This document shows positions 20,043 through 30,477 of a stretch of 64,000 nucleotides of DNA, piece by piece. Origin of the DNA: Litsea cubeba (Eukaryota; Streptophyta; Magnoliopsida; Laurales; Lauraceae); NCBI GenBank assembly GCA_012931725.1, contig CM022945.1, forward strand, positions 154,909,354-154,973,353, written 5' to 3'. Positions within the stretch are counted from its first letter, which is position 1, and each line of letters starts with the position of its first letter. A program made the translations under genes and the position numbers. Below the pieces are notes generated by a model. That model worked only from the letters and a program-made list of their open reading frames with translations, was not told the origin of the DNA and searched no databases.

Positions 20043-20448
20043 TTTAGGAAGCGACCAGATGTATGAATCCGAAGCCTCTTCCAGGGTCATGGACCCAAAC
20101 TTTAGGAAACGACTGAGTGTATGAACTCGAAGCCTTCTCCAGGGTCAAGGAACCAAACTTTAGGAAACGACTGAGTATATGAACTCGAAGCCTTTTCCAG
20201 GGTCAAGGACCCAAACTTTAGGAAACGACTGAGTGTATGAACTCGAAGCCTTTTCCAGGGTCAAGGACCCAAACTTTAGGAAACGACTAAGTGTATGAAC
20301 TCGAAGCCTTTTCCAGGGTCAAGGACCCAAACTTTAGGAAACGATTGAGTGTATGAACTCGAAGCCTTTTCCAGGGTCAAGGACCCAAACTTTAGGAAGG
20401 GACTGGATGTATGGATTCGAAGTCTCTTCCAGGGTCAAGGACCCAGAG
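20043..20448. repeat. Seven 58-bp tandem repeats in TAT-1
   Basis: Exactly seven head-to-tail units of 58 bp, starting at 20043, 20101, 20159, 20217, 20275, 20333 and 20391. Each opens TTTAGGAAACGAC and contains CCAGGGTCAAGGACC. Inner units are nearly identical; the two outer units diverge most, as expected for unequal exchange. They lie between the 3' end of pol and the antisense gene. Confidence 0.95.
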
Positions 20449-20776
20449 CTGCCGAAATCAGATAAGGAGAGATGTCACAAATTGATGAGAGGGCAAAAAC
20501 TACTTTCATTGATTCTGAGACTCATGTTACATCTTTAAAAATAGAATTTCTTCAAGTGGGATGCATTCCATGGTCTCGGCAACGGCTTTCCTTCTAAGTC
20601 TTCGAGCTTGTAGGATGATCGTTTGCCAGTGAGACCACCTTGAATGGGCCATGCCGGTTCGGGGCCAGCTTCCCTTCGTTCGGATCTTTGTCAGCGGGCA
20701 GGGTCTTCTTCAGGACTAGCTCTCCTACGGAGAAACTTCTTTCTCTGACCTTTTCATTGTAGCCTCTGGCTAGCCG
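20449..20776 (-). pseudogene. TAT-1 integrase C-terminal remnant
   Basis: Continues the integrase frame after a stop at 20777: ARGYNEKVRERSFSVGELV followed by KKTLPADKDPNEGKLAPN, the typical GPY/F-like C-terminal part of Tat integrases (GPFKVV). It degrades into stops near 20560. Confidence 0.7.
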
Positions 20777-22156
20777 CTACTGATAGTCAGTCAGTCGTAG
20801 GGCTGCTGCTTCTCGACGCTCGTCTGCTAGGTCCAGCTCCATTGCCAAGTTTGTCTCGTTTCGGCCCTGGTCGACCAACTCTGTCCTCAGGGTGGGGAGG
20901 GCAATTTCCAAGGGAATGACCGCCTCCATCCCATAAGCCAGAGAGAAAGGGATCGCCGAGGTGGATCGCCTTGGAGTTTTTCTGTATGCCCATAGCACGC
21001 TGGGAAGCTCCTCTACCCATCTCCCCTTTGCCTTGTCTAACCGCTTCTTCAGGCCGTCCAAAATTATCTTGTTGGAAATTTCAGCCTGGCCATTGCTCTG
21101 TGGATACGCCGGAGTGGAGTAATGGTTTCTGATGCCATGTTCTTGGCAGAAGTCCTTGAAGGATTTGGAGTCGAACTGAGTCCCGTTGTCCGAAATCAGG
21201 GTCCTGGGGATGCCCAACCTCGTTATGATGTTCTTCCACATGAAGTTCCTGGAGTCCCTATCAGTGATGGAGGACAGCGGCTCAGCTTCTATCCACTTCA
21301 TGAAGTTACCCGTCGCAACGATCAGCCACCTCTTGTTCCCCGGAGCTCGGTGAAGAGGCCCCACAATGTCCAGCCCCCATTGAGAGAAGGGCCATGGACT
21401 AGAGAGGCCACTCAGGTCTTGCGCTGGCTGATGAAATGAGTGGGAGAACTTCTGGCATTTCTCGCATTTCCTGGCGTATACTTGCGCGTCCTTCTGCATG
21501 TAGGGCCACCAGTAACCTTGGCTTATAGCCCTGTATGCCAGTGATCGACCTCCGATGTGACTACCACAGATTCCTTCATGGATCTCATACAGGAAGTTGT
21601 CCACCTTGGTCTGGTGGACGCATTGGAGGTATGGACCCGTGAAGGATTTTCTGTAGAGTTTGCCTTCGGGAGATAGCCAGAATCGAGCTGCCTTGAGCCT
21701 GATTCGGTGGGCTTCAGTCTTGTCCTCGGGGAGCTGGTCGTCCCTCAAGTAGGAGATGATTGGGTCCATCCAGCTCGGGCCGAGATCAGCACAAAGGATT
21801 TGCCGAGGCGATTGGAGCCCTAGGCTTGATCTTGATATCGATCCAACCTCGACAGTCCTTTTATTTCCTGCTTCGACAGCGGAGGCCAGGTTCGCAAGTG
21901 CATCAGCGTGCGTGTTGGTATCTCCGGAGATCTGCCTAACTTCGGCTGTCTGGAAATGAGAGAGCAGTTTTTTGGCGAGGGCTAAGTAGGCCGCTATCCT
22001 ATCGTCCTTGGCCTGGTAGTCTCCAGCGAGCTGGCTAGTTACCAGTTGCGAATCGCTGAAGATCACCAGGTGCTGGGCTCCGAGGATTTGGGCGCTGTTC
22101 AGCCCTGCTATCATTGCTTCATACTCTGCTTCATTGTTTGTTGCTTTGAAGTCCAA
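20777..22156 (-). pseudogene. TAT-1 second RNase H and integrase
   Basis: 459 residues. Residues 1-95 form an archaeal-type RNase H (TNNEAEYEAMIAGL, SDSQLVTSQLAG, NTHADALANLAS), the extra RNase H of Tat elements. Integrase follows: H2C2 finger at about 190-235 (HEGICGSH, CEKCQ), then the core with Asp in GLDIVGPL, Asp in SDNGTQF and Glu in SNGQAE. A family-typical Asp-Tyr pair is changed to Gly-Asn (VATGNFMKW), near but not in the DDE triad. The stop at 20777 interrupts before the C-terminal domain. Its frame differs from that of RT upstream. Confidence 0.85.
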
Positions 22157-22830
22157 GGTGAAGGCTTGCTCTATGACCAGTCCCTCTGGCGATTGGAGGA
22201 CTATGCCGGTGCCAGCTCACTTGGAGGTGGACGAACCATCAACGAAGACCTTCCATGCCGAGGCGGGAGCTTGTTCGACCTCGGTGACTTCATGCTCATG
22301 CCCTTTGTCCCCAGTTCCGTGCCGGACTGGGGTGGAGCCGAGCTTGGCGAGACGAACTCCACGATGAAGTTTGCTAGAATCTGGACTTTGATTGCAGTCC
22401 GGGGACGGTACTGAATATCATACTGCCCCAGTTCGACTGCCCACTTTGAGATTCGCCCTGAAAAGTCGGCTTTTTTGAATACAGAACGGAGTTGATGCTC
22501 CGTGATCACCACAATGATCACCACTCTGACGAGTGCCAGTGCGAGCTTCTCCAACAAAAGGTATCTGGTCTCAGCGTCAAGCAGGATCTTGCTTGTATAA
22601 TAAATTGGTTTTTAGACCCCTTCGTCCTCCCTGATGAGGACCGAGCTCACCGCATGATCCGAGACCGCAAGATATAAATACAAAATCTCCCCCTGAGTTG
22701 GGGTTGAGAGTAGAGGTGGTGAAGACAAATAAGTTTTGAGTGCTGCCAACGCTTGGTCGCACTCAGGGGTCCACTGGAATTTTACATTTTTTCTCAGAAG
22801 CTGAAAGAAAGGCCTGCACTTATCTGATGA
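22157..22830 (-). pseudogene. TAT-1 connection and retroviral-type RNase H, degraded
   Basis: Follows the RT after TGA at 22831-22833. Pieces in shifting frames: CRPFFQLLRKNVKFQW, then STLNPNSGG, and at about 22560-22350 EKLALALVRVV, TEHQLRSVFKKADFSGR and KWAVELGQYDIQYRP, which is the end of the RNase H and the tether to the second RNase H. The catalytic Asp of the DAS motif is not recognisable. At least two frameshifts and several stops are present. Confidence 0.75.
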
Positions 22831-24804
22831 TCAGCTAATGAAGCGATTGAGTGCCACAGCCATGCCTATAAGCTTCTGGACTTCTTTTGTAGTAGATGGG
22901 CTCTGGATGCCCAAGATCGCAGTAATCTGGTCCTGGTTGGCCTCTATCCCTCTCCGCGTTACCAGGCTTCCAAGGAACTTGCCAGAAGCTACGCCGAAGG
23001 CGCACTTGGAAGCATTTAACTTGAGCTTGAACGCGCGAAGGATGCTGAAGACTTGGGCCAGATCCTCCAGATGATCGCTGGAGTGTCTGGACTTGACGAC
23101 CATGTCGTCAATGTAGACTTCCACCGTCTTGTCGAGCTGAGCCTGGAACATCTTTGTCACGAAGCGCTGATATGTTGCCCCCACGTTCTTCAGCCCGAAG
23201 GGCATGACCTTGTAGCAATAAGTGCCGCGGGGGGTTATGAATGCAGTTTTCTCCTCGTTCGGCTCATACATGGGAATCTGATGGTAGCCTCTGTAGGCAT
23301 CAAGAAAGCTCATTCGGTCATGGCCGGCGGTGGCGTCGATCATTTGATCAATCTTCGGAAGGGGGAAACTATCCTTAGGGCAGGCCCTGTTGAGATCGGT
23401 GAAGTCTACACACACCCTCCATTTGCCAGTTTTCTTCTTAACCACCACCGTATTGGCCAGCCAAACCGGGTACTGGACTTCCCGGATTGCGCCTGCCTCC
23501 AGCAACTTGCCGACCTCTTCGACTACTGCGTCTGTCTGGTGTAACCCCGTCCTACGGGCTCTCTGCACCACTGGCTTGTGGTTGGGATCCACATTGAGCT
23601 TGTGGCACATGACCTCGGGGTCGACCCCAGGCATTTCGGTCGGGGTCCAGGCGAAGACATCCACATTCTGCACTAGAAACCTTGAGAGCTCGGCTCTCTC
23701 CTCATCTGGCAGCTGAGTGTCGATTGGGAAAAATCTGTCGGGGTCTGCTGGGTCGAGCCTGACTTCGGCTAGGTCCTCTATACTTTTCTTGTCAGGGTCT
23801 TGGCCGATCTCATCTAGACCCTTTCCGAATTCGGCCAGGTTGACGCGCTCTGGCTCCTTCTCTACAGGGACCACGGACAGCTTGCACTGCCTGGCTAGCT
23901 GCTGATCTCCTTCCACTGTGACCACTTCCATCTTGCCCTCTTTGCCTTCGAGCACGAACTTTAGCTTCTGGTGGAGGGAAGAGGGGACTGCTTCCAACTT
24001 GTGGAGCCACGTTCTGCCCAGGATGACGTTGTAGGGAGAAGGGGCGTCCATGACTAGAAAGTCGGCCAACACGGAGGCTCCGTCCACTCGGGTTTCCAGG
24101 GTGATTTTACCCTTGGGATAGACTGGTTTGGCGGATAACCCTAGCAAGGGCGCACGGACCTCCGTGAGGTCGGCTTCTGAGAGGTTCATCTTCTTGAAGC
24201 ACTCATAGTAGAGGACCTCGGAAGAGCTGCCGGAGTCGACGAGGATCCTCTTCACAGTGAAGTCCTTCAGCTTCATGGTCAAGAGCAGAGGGTCATTGTG
24301 AGGGAGCTGGATTCCCTCTAGATCTTTGTCCGAGAAAGAGATTGCTGGTCGGTCGCAGCGAGGTCTCTTGGGCGCTGGCTCGAGTTCGGCTCTCATCACT
24401 TCCTTCCCGTGCGAGGCCCGCCTGGCTCCGGCACGAGCCTGAGGGCTGTCTCGACCTGAGGGAGAGGGAGCGGGCGCCAGGTGGATCACATTAATGATCT
24501 TTTCAGAGTCTTCACTGTCTGGATCCCTGGCCACGCTCTGATGAGCTCGGCTACCGCCGCCGCTGTCGACGTCTCCTGCCTTCACGAACTCCGCGAGATG
24601 GCCTTCTTTGGCGAGCCTCTCCAAGTGAAACTTCAGAGTTCTACACTCCTCGGTCCTGTGCCCGTTACCCTTATGGTAGGCACAGAACTTGGATTGGTCA
24701 CGAGTGGAGGGATCGCCTTGCAAGGGACGAGGCCACCTGAAGAATGGCTGGGACTTGACTTTGTCCATAACCTGGTGGATTGGTTCCTTGAAGATGATGT
24801 TCAT
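22831..24804 (-). pseudogene. TAT-1 protease and reverse transcriptase
   Basis: 657 open residues in the same frame as gag. A knuckle-like CAYHKGNGHRTEEC motif lies near residue 42. The protease has its active site LVDSGSSSEVLY at about 195 and the VILGRTWLH motif. RT covers about 405-640: WRVCVDFTDLNRACPKDSFP, MSFLDAYRGYHQI, MPFGLKNVGATYQ and the catalytic box YIDDMVVKS. Both active sites look intact. It ends at a TGA where Arg (CGA) is a likely ancestor (RFIS-SSDKC). As one protein with gag it would need four upstream stops reversed, so it is non-functional here. Confidence 0.9.
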
Positions 24805-24909
24805 AGTTCGGTAGGTGTCGGGGGGAGGTCTGGCCCTCCTGCTGCCCCCGGTCCTGGACGCTGAAGCTCTTGCTGAATTGGAGACCCAGGCTTGCTTCGG
24901 CTCTTGCCT

Positions 24910-26262
24910 CTAGAATGGCTTCTTACCCCGCTGCTGGGGCTGGCTGCTCCTTTCCTTGGGTTCCGGGCCTGCGATCTCCCGGTCTTCCTCCTCCTGGGCC
25001 CGGATTTCGTCCTCCTCCCGGGCGATATAGCGTTTTACCCGGGACATCAAGGCCTGCATGGAGGGAGCGGGATCTCCGGCTAAATCTTTCCGCAGCTCGT
25101 GCCCTGGTAACAGGGCATTCTGGAAGGCGAAGATCGCCACCTCTTCTCTGGTATCCTCGATTTGGCTGTAAATTGCCCAGAACCGCCGGGCGAACTGGGT
25201 GAGAGTCTCGCCCTGCTTCATCTTTAGAGCGAGGATGTCAGCATCGGTCTTGGGAACGATGCTGTAGGCCTGGAACTTCTTGAGGAAGGAGAGTTGGAGC
25301 TCTTTCCAACTCGAAATAGACTTCTCCGGTAGAGCGCATAACCACTTCAGAGGGAGGTCGCTCAAACTGGAGGAGAAAATCTTGCAGTTGAGATGACCCT
25401 CGTTCCCCTAGATGGACATCTTTTGGGAGAAATGACAGAGGTGAGCAGATGGGTCAGACAGTCTGTCATAGGGGACGAACCGCGGGACTGAGAACTTCTT
25501 GGGCAATGGAGTTCTCTCGATGTCCCGCGTGAAAGGAGAGGCCCCCAGATCGGTGGGGCCACAGATCTCCTGCTAGTCCCGCATCTCCAGGTTGCGCTGG
25601 AGAGCTATCTTGATGCGCTTGTCGAGCCGCTCCTGCTCATCGTCCTTCTCCGCCGTCAGCGCTCTTGGCTTCCACTTTGCATGGCCTCGACCATGGTGGC
25701 TATGAGCTCGCCCGTCGCGGCCACGATGACTATGGGTGTTGCTCGAGCCCTCATCGTAGGCATGGCTACGCTTCTGATCCAGATAGGCTCTTAGATCCTC
25801 CCTGGACGGCTGGACTACCTTGCTCTGGACAGCTCTCTTTTCGCCTTGGGGCTCTGAGGGCTGCCTTAGAGAGGCATTTTGCACCGCCCTCAGCTGCTGC
25901 TGGAGCTGCCGGATTATTCGCTCCTGCTCCTGGAGGAGAGCGTTTTGAGCTGCGATGTCTCCTCCAGCATCAGGGGGTTGCACACGGCGTGGCTCCTCCA
26001 CCGCTGGAGCTTTGCCTTTGAGAGGGTGCTCACGTCGACGCTCCCCTCGTGGGGGAGGCGGGACTTCATCGTCAGAGCACGAGGTCTCGACTCCCTCTCG
26101 GAAGGGAGATTCGACGAAGGGTTGCGAGGCTACGCGCTCCTCGCCTACTGATGCGCCACGGTCCGCTCCGGGCCGTCCCTAAGGAGGGACGTCCGCCGAC
26201 GGTCCCAGACGCTCGAATGCTGCTCTCAGGGACTCTTCGCCCTTCTTAGCTTTCGGGGGCAT
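24910..26262 (-). pseudogene. TAT-1 Gag, four in-frame stops
   Basis: ATG at 26262 (MPPKAKKGEESL) 48 nt inside the primer site. A single frame continues to RT but is broken by TAG at 26179-26181, 25573-25575, about 25409-25411 and 24910-24912. Order: acidic/Arg-rich N-terminus, a Gln-rich coiled segment (QEQERIIRQLQQQLRAV), a His-rich segment (HSHRGRDGRAHSHHG) and the Retrotrans_gag domain (LKWLCALPEKSISSWKEL and FARRFWAIYSQIEDT). All four stops are TAG, three of them explainable by one C-to-T or G-to-A change in a Gln or Trp codon. Confidence 0.85.
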
Positions 26263-26309
26263 GGTTTCTGGGAAGGTTAAGAAGATTGGGAAGGTTGGGA
26301 TAGTACTTT

Positions 26310-26325
26310 CCCACAGACGGCGCCA
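26310..26325 (-). other. TAT-1 primer binding site
   Basis: Minus-strand TGGCGCCGTCTGTGGG, two bases inside the 5' LTR. The TGGCGCCGT opening is typical of Tat and Athila group elements; I do not assign the tRNA. Confidence 0.8.
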
Positions 26326-26327
26326 AT

Positions 26328-27257
26328 TGTAGGTGCAGAAAAATTATGACCCACAATAATCGGGGTGCCTTACAGGACTTATCCAAATAAAGAAGATAAC
26401 CCGTTGCCTGAAAGCCTGAAAGGGAAGAGCAAACGGCCAGAGGACCCTGGCCTGGGCGACGCAAGGCTCTCCGATGCCTAAGTCAGTGAATGAACTGGAA
26501 CAAAGGAAGGAGAGGAAGAAGAGAGGTAGAATAATAGCTCTGGTTTTTTGGTGCGCATACCTGTAATGGAGATTGCTTCTCTTCTTATAGAGGAAGATGC
26601 CTACGTTGCATGGGCGAGGCTCTTGATGATGCCTTGGCATGTCTAGGGGCGACATCATGTCAGCCCACCATTCATTAAATGAGGCTCCGATCAGCCCACA
26701 AAGTAATAAATACGGTCCACTCCAGCCCACATTGCATTTAATGCCAGTCGGATCAGCCCATGATGCATTTAATGCGTGTCATGTTGGGCCAGATCGCGCT
26801 GGACGCCTTTGGCGGTAGGGGTACCATCGGATCCGCCCTTCGGCCTTGCCCTGATTTGGCATCAGCCGTTGGATGCCGCCCTGTCAGTGATCTGGTGAAG
26901 ATTGTGGACGGCTGGATGTCGCATCCGTCTGACTGGCTCGCGCCCCTATTCCTCCACGTGTCTGATGACGTGGGGGGGGGGGGGGGGGGAGGGCGCGAGT
27001 GGAGACTCTTTCTTGCTTCGGCTTTTGTCCCGGCTCCTTTAGCCGCGGTTAGGCTTTTAGCCGAGGTGGGTGCTTGTGTAGCCGAGCTCGGCACTTGGGG
27101 GCCAAAATCCGTCTGACTTCGGCTGAGGAATCTGCCCTTGTAGCCGAGGGGAGCCCGACGCCACGTGGATGGCACGTGGGAGGCACGTGAGAATGCTTAA
27201 TCCCATTTTACAGCCTTGATTAGCATAATCCTGGAGTTTTGGAATTCTCCCCACACA
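26328..27257 (-). repeat. TAT-1 5' LTR (complete, 930 bp)
   Basis: From TGTAGGTGC next to the PBS to CCCCACACA. A minus-strand TATA-like CTCTATAAGAAG lies at about 26580-26591. A G18 run occurs at 26972-26989. Host target duplication would be AACAC (27258-27262); the other copy is outside the window. Confidence 0.9.
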
Positions 27258-27934
27258 AACACATCGAAAAAAAAAAACCTTTTCTTTCCCATAGCAGGTA
27301 GGAAAAAAAAAACCACACTACAGATTCTATCATAGAGAACAAAAAATTAAAAAGAATAGATGGAAGCACTTTGCAGATGTGAGAAGAAAAGAAAAATCGT
27401 CTTACATGTTGGGGTGACTTGGAGAAGATCCAAAGTGATGGTAATCATCCTCTTTAGAAGAGAAAAAAAAAAAAACGCCTGTACTTGCCATGGAGAGACG
27501 AACAATCGAGAGGGATGGAATCGTCTCCATTTTGGTAACATGTAAGTGGCCCCACGAGCACAGGTGTTGGTGGTCAGTTTTCGTCAATCAAGCTTGACAA
27601 TGCACAGATGCATCTTAAGTGGGCCCCTCAGGTGTAGAGATTTTGAGAGGAAGGCGGTAGGGAAGAGCTCCACCTGCCAAACATGCGTAGATGCATCTGT
27701 ATAAGTGGAGGGATATGGACCAAATGAGCTACTTGGGATTGCTTACATGTGGCTATACTGGAGTGTGTACAGAATTTGGGTGTACTTGGGATTGCTTACA
27801 TGTGGGGGGCACACCGGAGTGTGTTGAGAATATGGATGTAGAGAATTCGTCTAACCAGGCATGACACTTTCTTCCCTTTTATTATAAGGGTAATAGATAT
27901 TTTCTATACCTGTTTCCATCTGTCAAGGAAACAT
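27258..27934. other. Intergenic, AT-rich, with a 53-bp tandem duplication
   Basis: No gene seen. Poly-A runs at 27265-27310. A 53-bp direct duplication starts ACTTGGGATTGCTTACATGT at 27731 and again at 27784. Short frames near 27350-27590 lack any domain or conserved start. Confidence 0.6.
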
Positions 27935-28325
27935 ATCTCGACAAAGTTGTATCCTTCCATTATAAATAGAAAATACTCAAAGCTATATGGTAATTAACTA
28001 ATTAAGTTAAAGTAAAGTGAATGCAGACTAGAAATGACAAAGGTGTCATAATCTCGACAAAGTTGTATCATTCCATTATAAATAGAAAATACTCAAAGTT
28101 AAACCTTTGCGTGTTTGGAAATTAACTAGTTAAGTTAAAATAAAGTGAATGCATACAAGATTTGATAAGGTGTCATATCAAAAGTACATAATTTTAAAAT
28201 TCCTTTTAAATTTTTCAAAAAATATCAAAAAAGCAATCTCGTTTCTCTACTAAAAGATAAAAAAAACTCCACTTTTATATACATAAAGTTACCTATATTT
28301 TATTATAATATAATTTTTTGAGGTC
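27935..28325. mobile_element. MITE-like copy 1 with internal 116-bp duplication
   Basis: ATCTCGACAAAGTTGTAT starts at 27935 and again at 28051, a 116-bp tandem duplication. From about 28110 the sequence parallels the better preserved MITE at 30188-30477: GTGTTTGG, TAACTAGTTAAGTTAAA, then CTAAAAGATAAAAAA and ACTCCA. One terminal inverted repeat is missing or mutated, so this is a broken relative. Confidence 0.5.
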
Positions 28326-28830
28326 CCTCAAAGCATGACTTTGTGTCGGTGGGATATCCCATTAATAATGGTCAATTACCATTTAATTGGCCACGATTAA
28401 TGGAATCTCATTAATGAACTCAGTTAAATTTATTTAAAAAATACAAATAAGTTTCAAAAGACACAAATAAATTCAAAAACACAAATAGATCTAAAAAAAT
28501 ACAAATAAATTTGCTAAAAACACAGAAAGATTCGTTCAAAAACTCAGTTAAAATTTTTAAAATGCAGATAAATTTGTCAGAACTCAGATAAATTTATTCT
28601 AGAAGTCAGATAACTAGCCAAAGACTCAGATAGATTTATCGAAAACTCAAATAAATTTATTTGAGAACTCAAATAAAGCCAAACTCAAATAAATTTGACA
28701 GAAACTCATAAATTTGTCAAAAACTCAGATGAATTTGAAAAAAACTTAGATAAATTTTACAAAAAACTCAGATAAATCTAACAAAAACTCATAGATTTGT
28801 CAAAAAACAATATAACAGCCCTGCTGCCTT
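28326..28830. repeat. Degenerate AT-rich minisatellite (ACTCAGATAAATTT)
   Basis: From about 28425 to 28805 the sequence is built of imperfect 18-28-bp units around ACTCAGATAAATTTGTC or ACAAATAAATTYAAAA. No coding potential. Confidence 0.65.
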
Positions 28831-29202
28831 CCTTCTCTGACAATGGCGCGGCACCGTCGTCCGTCGACTACATTCGGCAATGATTAGAAAACTATAGTGG
28901 CAGCTACAATGAGACCGGCAGACTTTCTTCCTTCTCAATCGATCCAACCCCCATCAGAACCCAATCAAACCCATCATCACCATCGAGGTCAACGCCTGGC
29001 TAGGCTGCATCAGCATCGAGCCCAGTTTATCAACCGCCTCCGCGTCATTGACGCCCCACGATGGAGATCATCGAGATGGTCCAATCAACATGTCCTTCGT
29101 CTCCCTCATCAACAAGGCTGGCCCCACTCCTTACTTTTCTTTTCTTTCTTTTTCCCCTCTTTCCTTTCTTCTTTCTTCTTTCTTCATCTCATCTACCCTG
29201 CA

Positions 29203-29549
29203 TCAAACCACCCCCCCCCCACCCCACTGCTGCACACACTGAGACGATCGACGCCTGGGAGCTGATGGACGGCTTAGAAGACAGCAGCCCTCTCCGATCT
29301 TTCTCTGTTCATGCTTTATCAGACACCCAGATCCCTGAAACAGGTACCAAACCCAAAGACTACACCAAAGCGGAATCCCCCATACCAATTTGGCTTCAGT
29401 TCAATGCAACGGACCACCCCATCATTGGAAATTTCGACCCGGAGATCCTCTCCCATTTCAGAAAAGCCCTGGATGAGCTCTTCCCGCCCAACACTTGCCG
29501 ACCGCTCTCTCCAGAACCAGAAAGAAAAGGACGCCTTTTGATCAAATGA
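29203..29549 (+). pseudogene. Fragment resembling a plant glutaredoxin-family gene, N-terminal part
   Basis: The plus-strand frame contains ETIDAWELMDGLEDSSPLRS, then PIWLQFNATDHPI and FDPEILSHFRKALDEL. These resemble the N-terminal region of the plant glutaredoxin-domain proteins of the At3g28850/At5g39865 type, which precedes their glutaredoxin domain. A stop at 29547-29549 comes before any glutaredoxin fold, and the upstream 250 bp (29061-29200) is low-complexity Phe/Ser/Pro sequence from a CT tract rather than a normal start. It is either a truncated pseudogene or a fragment captured by a transposon. I recognise the family from memory of its motifs; no search was run. Confidence 0.45.
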
Positions 29550-29938
29550 GAGAACCAACACATTAGTTTCAGAAAACCCACCTGAACAATCCAAATGTCA
29601 ACTAGAAGATACCCGCAAAAAATGTTGCAGTGAAAACCGATTTTCTGTAGGCCAGGGGATCCAGTGATGGATCAACCACTTTCTGAACCATGGAAGATAG
29701 TAGCAGCAAAATAAACGCAACGGGATTGATGGTAATCTCTTTCAAACCCCCATTACAGCGTAAATCATAGGTGCGCACAGAGCCCGGCGCTCTTCGATTG
29801 GTGTGGCGTATATTTAGATCTACGGCGATCTCCGTATCAAGAAAGAACAACAAGGAATGAGGGAGAATGGAAGATTTGAAAGTGGGAAGAAGGAGAAGGG
29901 TTCTTTTGGGTAGCAGAGAGTGAAGTTAAATTTCAAGA
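29550..29938. other. Intergenic stretch beside the gene fragment
   Basis: A minus-strand frame of 83 codons (29602-29853) includes RHTNRRAPGSVRTYDLRC and MVQKVVDPSLDPLAYRKSV. I do not recognise it. It might be another captured exon, or chance. Nothing else is seen. Confidence 0.3.
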
Positions 29939-30111
29939 TTTTATGCATCAACCGGTCTACATGCACCGAAAAACAAGCCTGAAAAAGGCCCTGAAGCTCT
30001 CCCCTATCCTAGGATCTCATTTCAAAAGGAGATCTTAGGGTAGAGTAGGTTTCAGGGCCTTTTTCAGGCTCTTTTTTTCGATGCATGCAGACTTTTTGTT
30101 TATGCATAAAA
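29939..30111. mobile_element. 173-bp foldback element
   Basis: Two arms of about 80 bp pair almost throughout around a short loop at 30018-30026. Terminal TTTTATGCAT (29939-29948) pairs with ATGCATAAAA (30102-30111); inside, CCTGAAAAAGGCCCTGAA pairs with TTCAGGGCCTTTTTCAGG. No reading frame. It fits a foldback MITE; as RNA it would form a long hairpin that could feed small-RNA processing. Confidence 0.8.
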
Positions 30112-30187
30112 CGAATGAAAGGGCAAATCAATACTAAAATATGTAATCATGTGGACGTAGGACCTATCGCTGCAAATAGTCTGAATT

Positions 30188-30477
30188 TTGCCCGTTTGGT
30201 AACTTGACTAGTAAAGTCAAGTAAAGTTAAGTCATCCTAAACATCACATCAAAAGCACTTTTTCTCAAAACTCCCTCCAACTTTTCCAACAAAAAGCCAA
30301 AAAGTAACTACATTTATTAACTAAAAGATAAAAAACTCCATTTTCCATACCAAAAGTTAACAATATTTCATCCCAAATAACTAAAAATAAAATACCATCA
30401 TAACCCACAACATATTTATTCATACTTTTCATTTCACTTCACTCCACTTGACTTTAATAGTAAAATGCCAAACGGGC
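30188..30477. mobile_element. MITE with GCCCGTTTGG terminal inverted repeats
   Basis: About 290 bp starting GCCCGTTTGG and ending CCAAACGGGC, with subterminal ACTTGACT...AGTCAAGTAAAGT repeated as ACTTCACTCCACTTGACTTT at the other end. Non-coding, AT-rich interior. A clean target duplication is not visible (CTGAATTT before, CTGATCTC after), so superfamily is open, hAT-like at best. Confidence 0.65.

Larger units (their letters stand above)
14976..27257 (-). mobile_element. TAT-1: Tat-lineage Ty3/gypsy element with antisense gene
   Basis: Bounded by a left (3') LTR 14976-15833, whose first ~72 bp lie beyond DEL-1 outside the window, and a complete right (5') LTR 26328-27257. Minus-strand order: PBS 26310-26325, gag, protease, RT, RNase H, second RNase H, integrase, tandem repeats, PPT, 3' LTR. 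A plus-strand gene (16181-18500) lies between integrase and the 3' LTR. The antisense gene, the extra RNase H and the PBS starting TGGCGCC are all Tat-lineage traits. The two LTRs differ at roughly 30 of 858 positions by eye, so it is much older than SIR-A and is decayed throughout. Confidence 0.88.

Noticed and set aside
20043..20448. CRISPR-like array
   Set aside because: Units are full head-to-tail 58-bp repeats without unique spacers, in plant DNA inside a retrotransposon.
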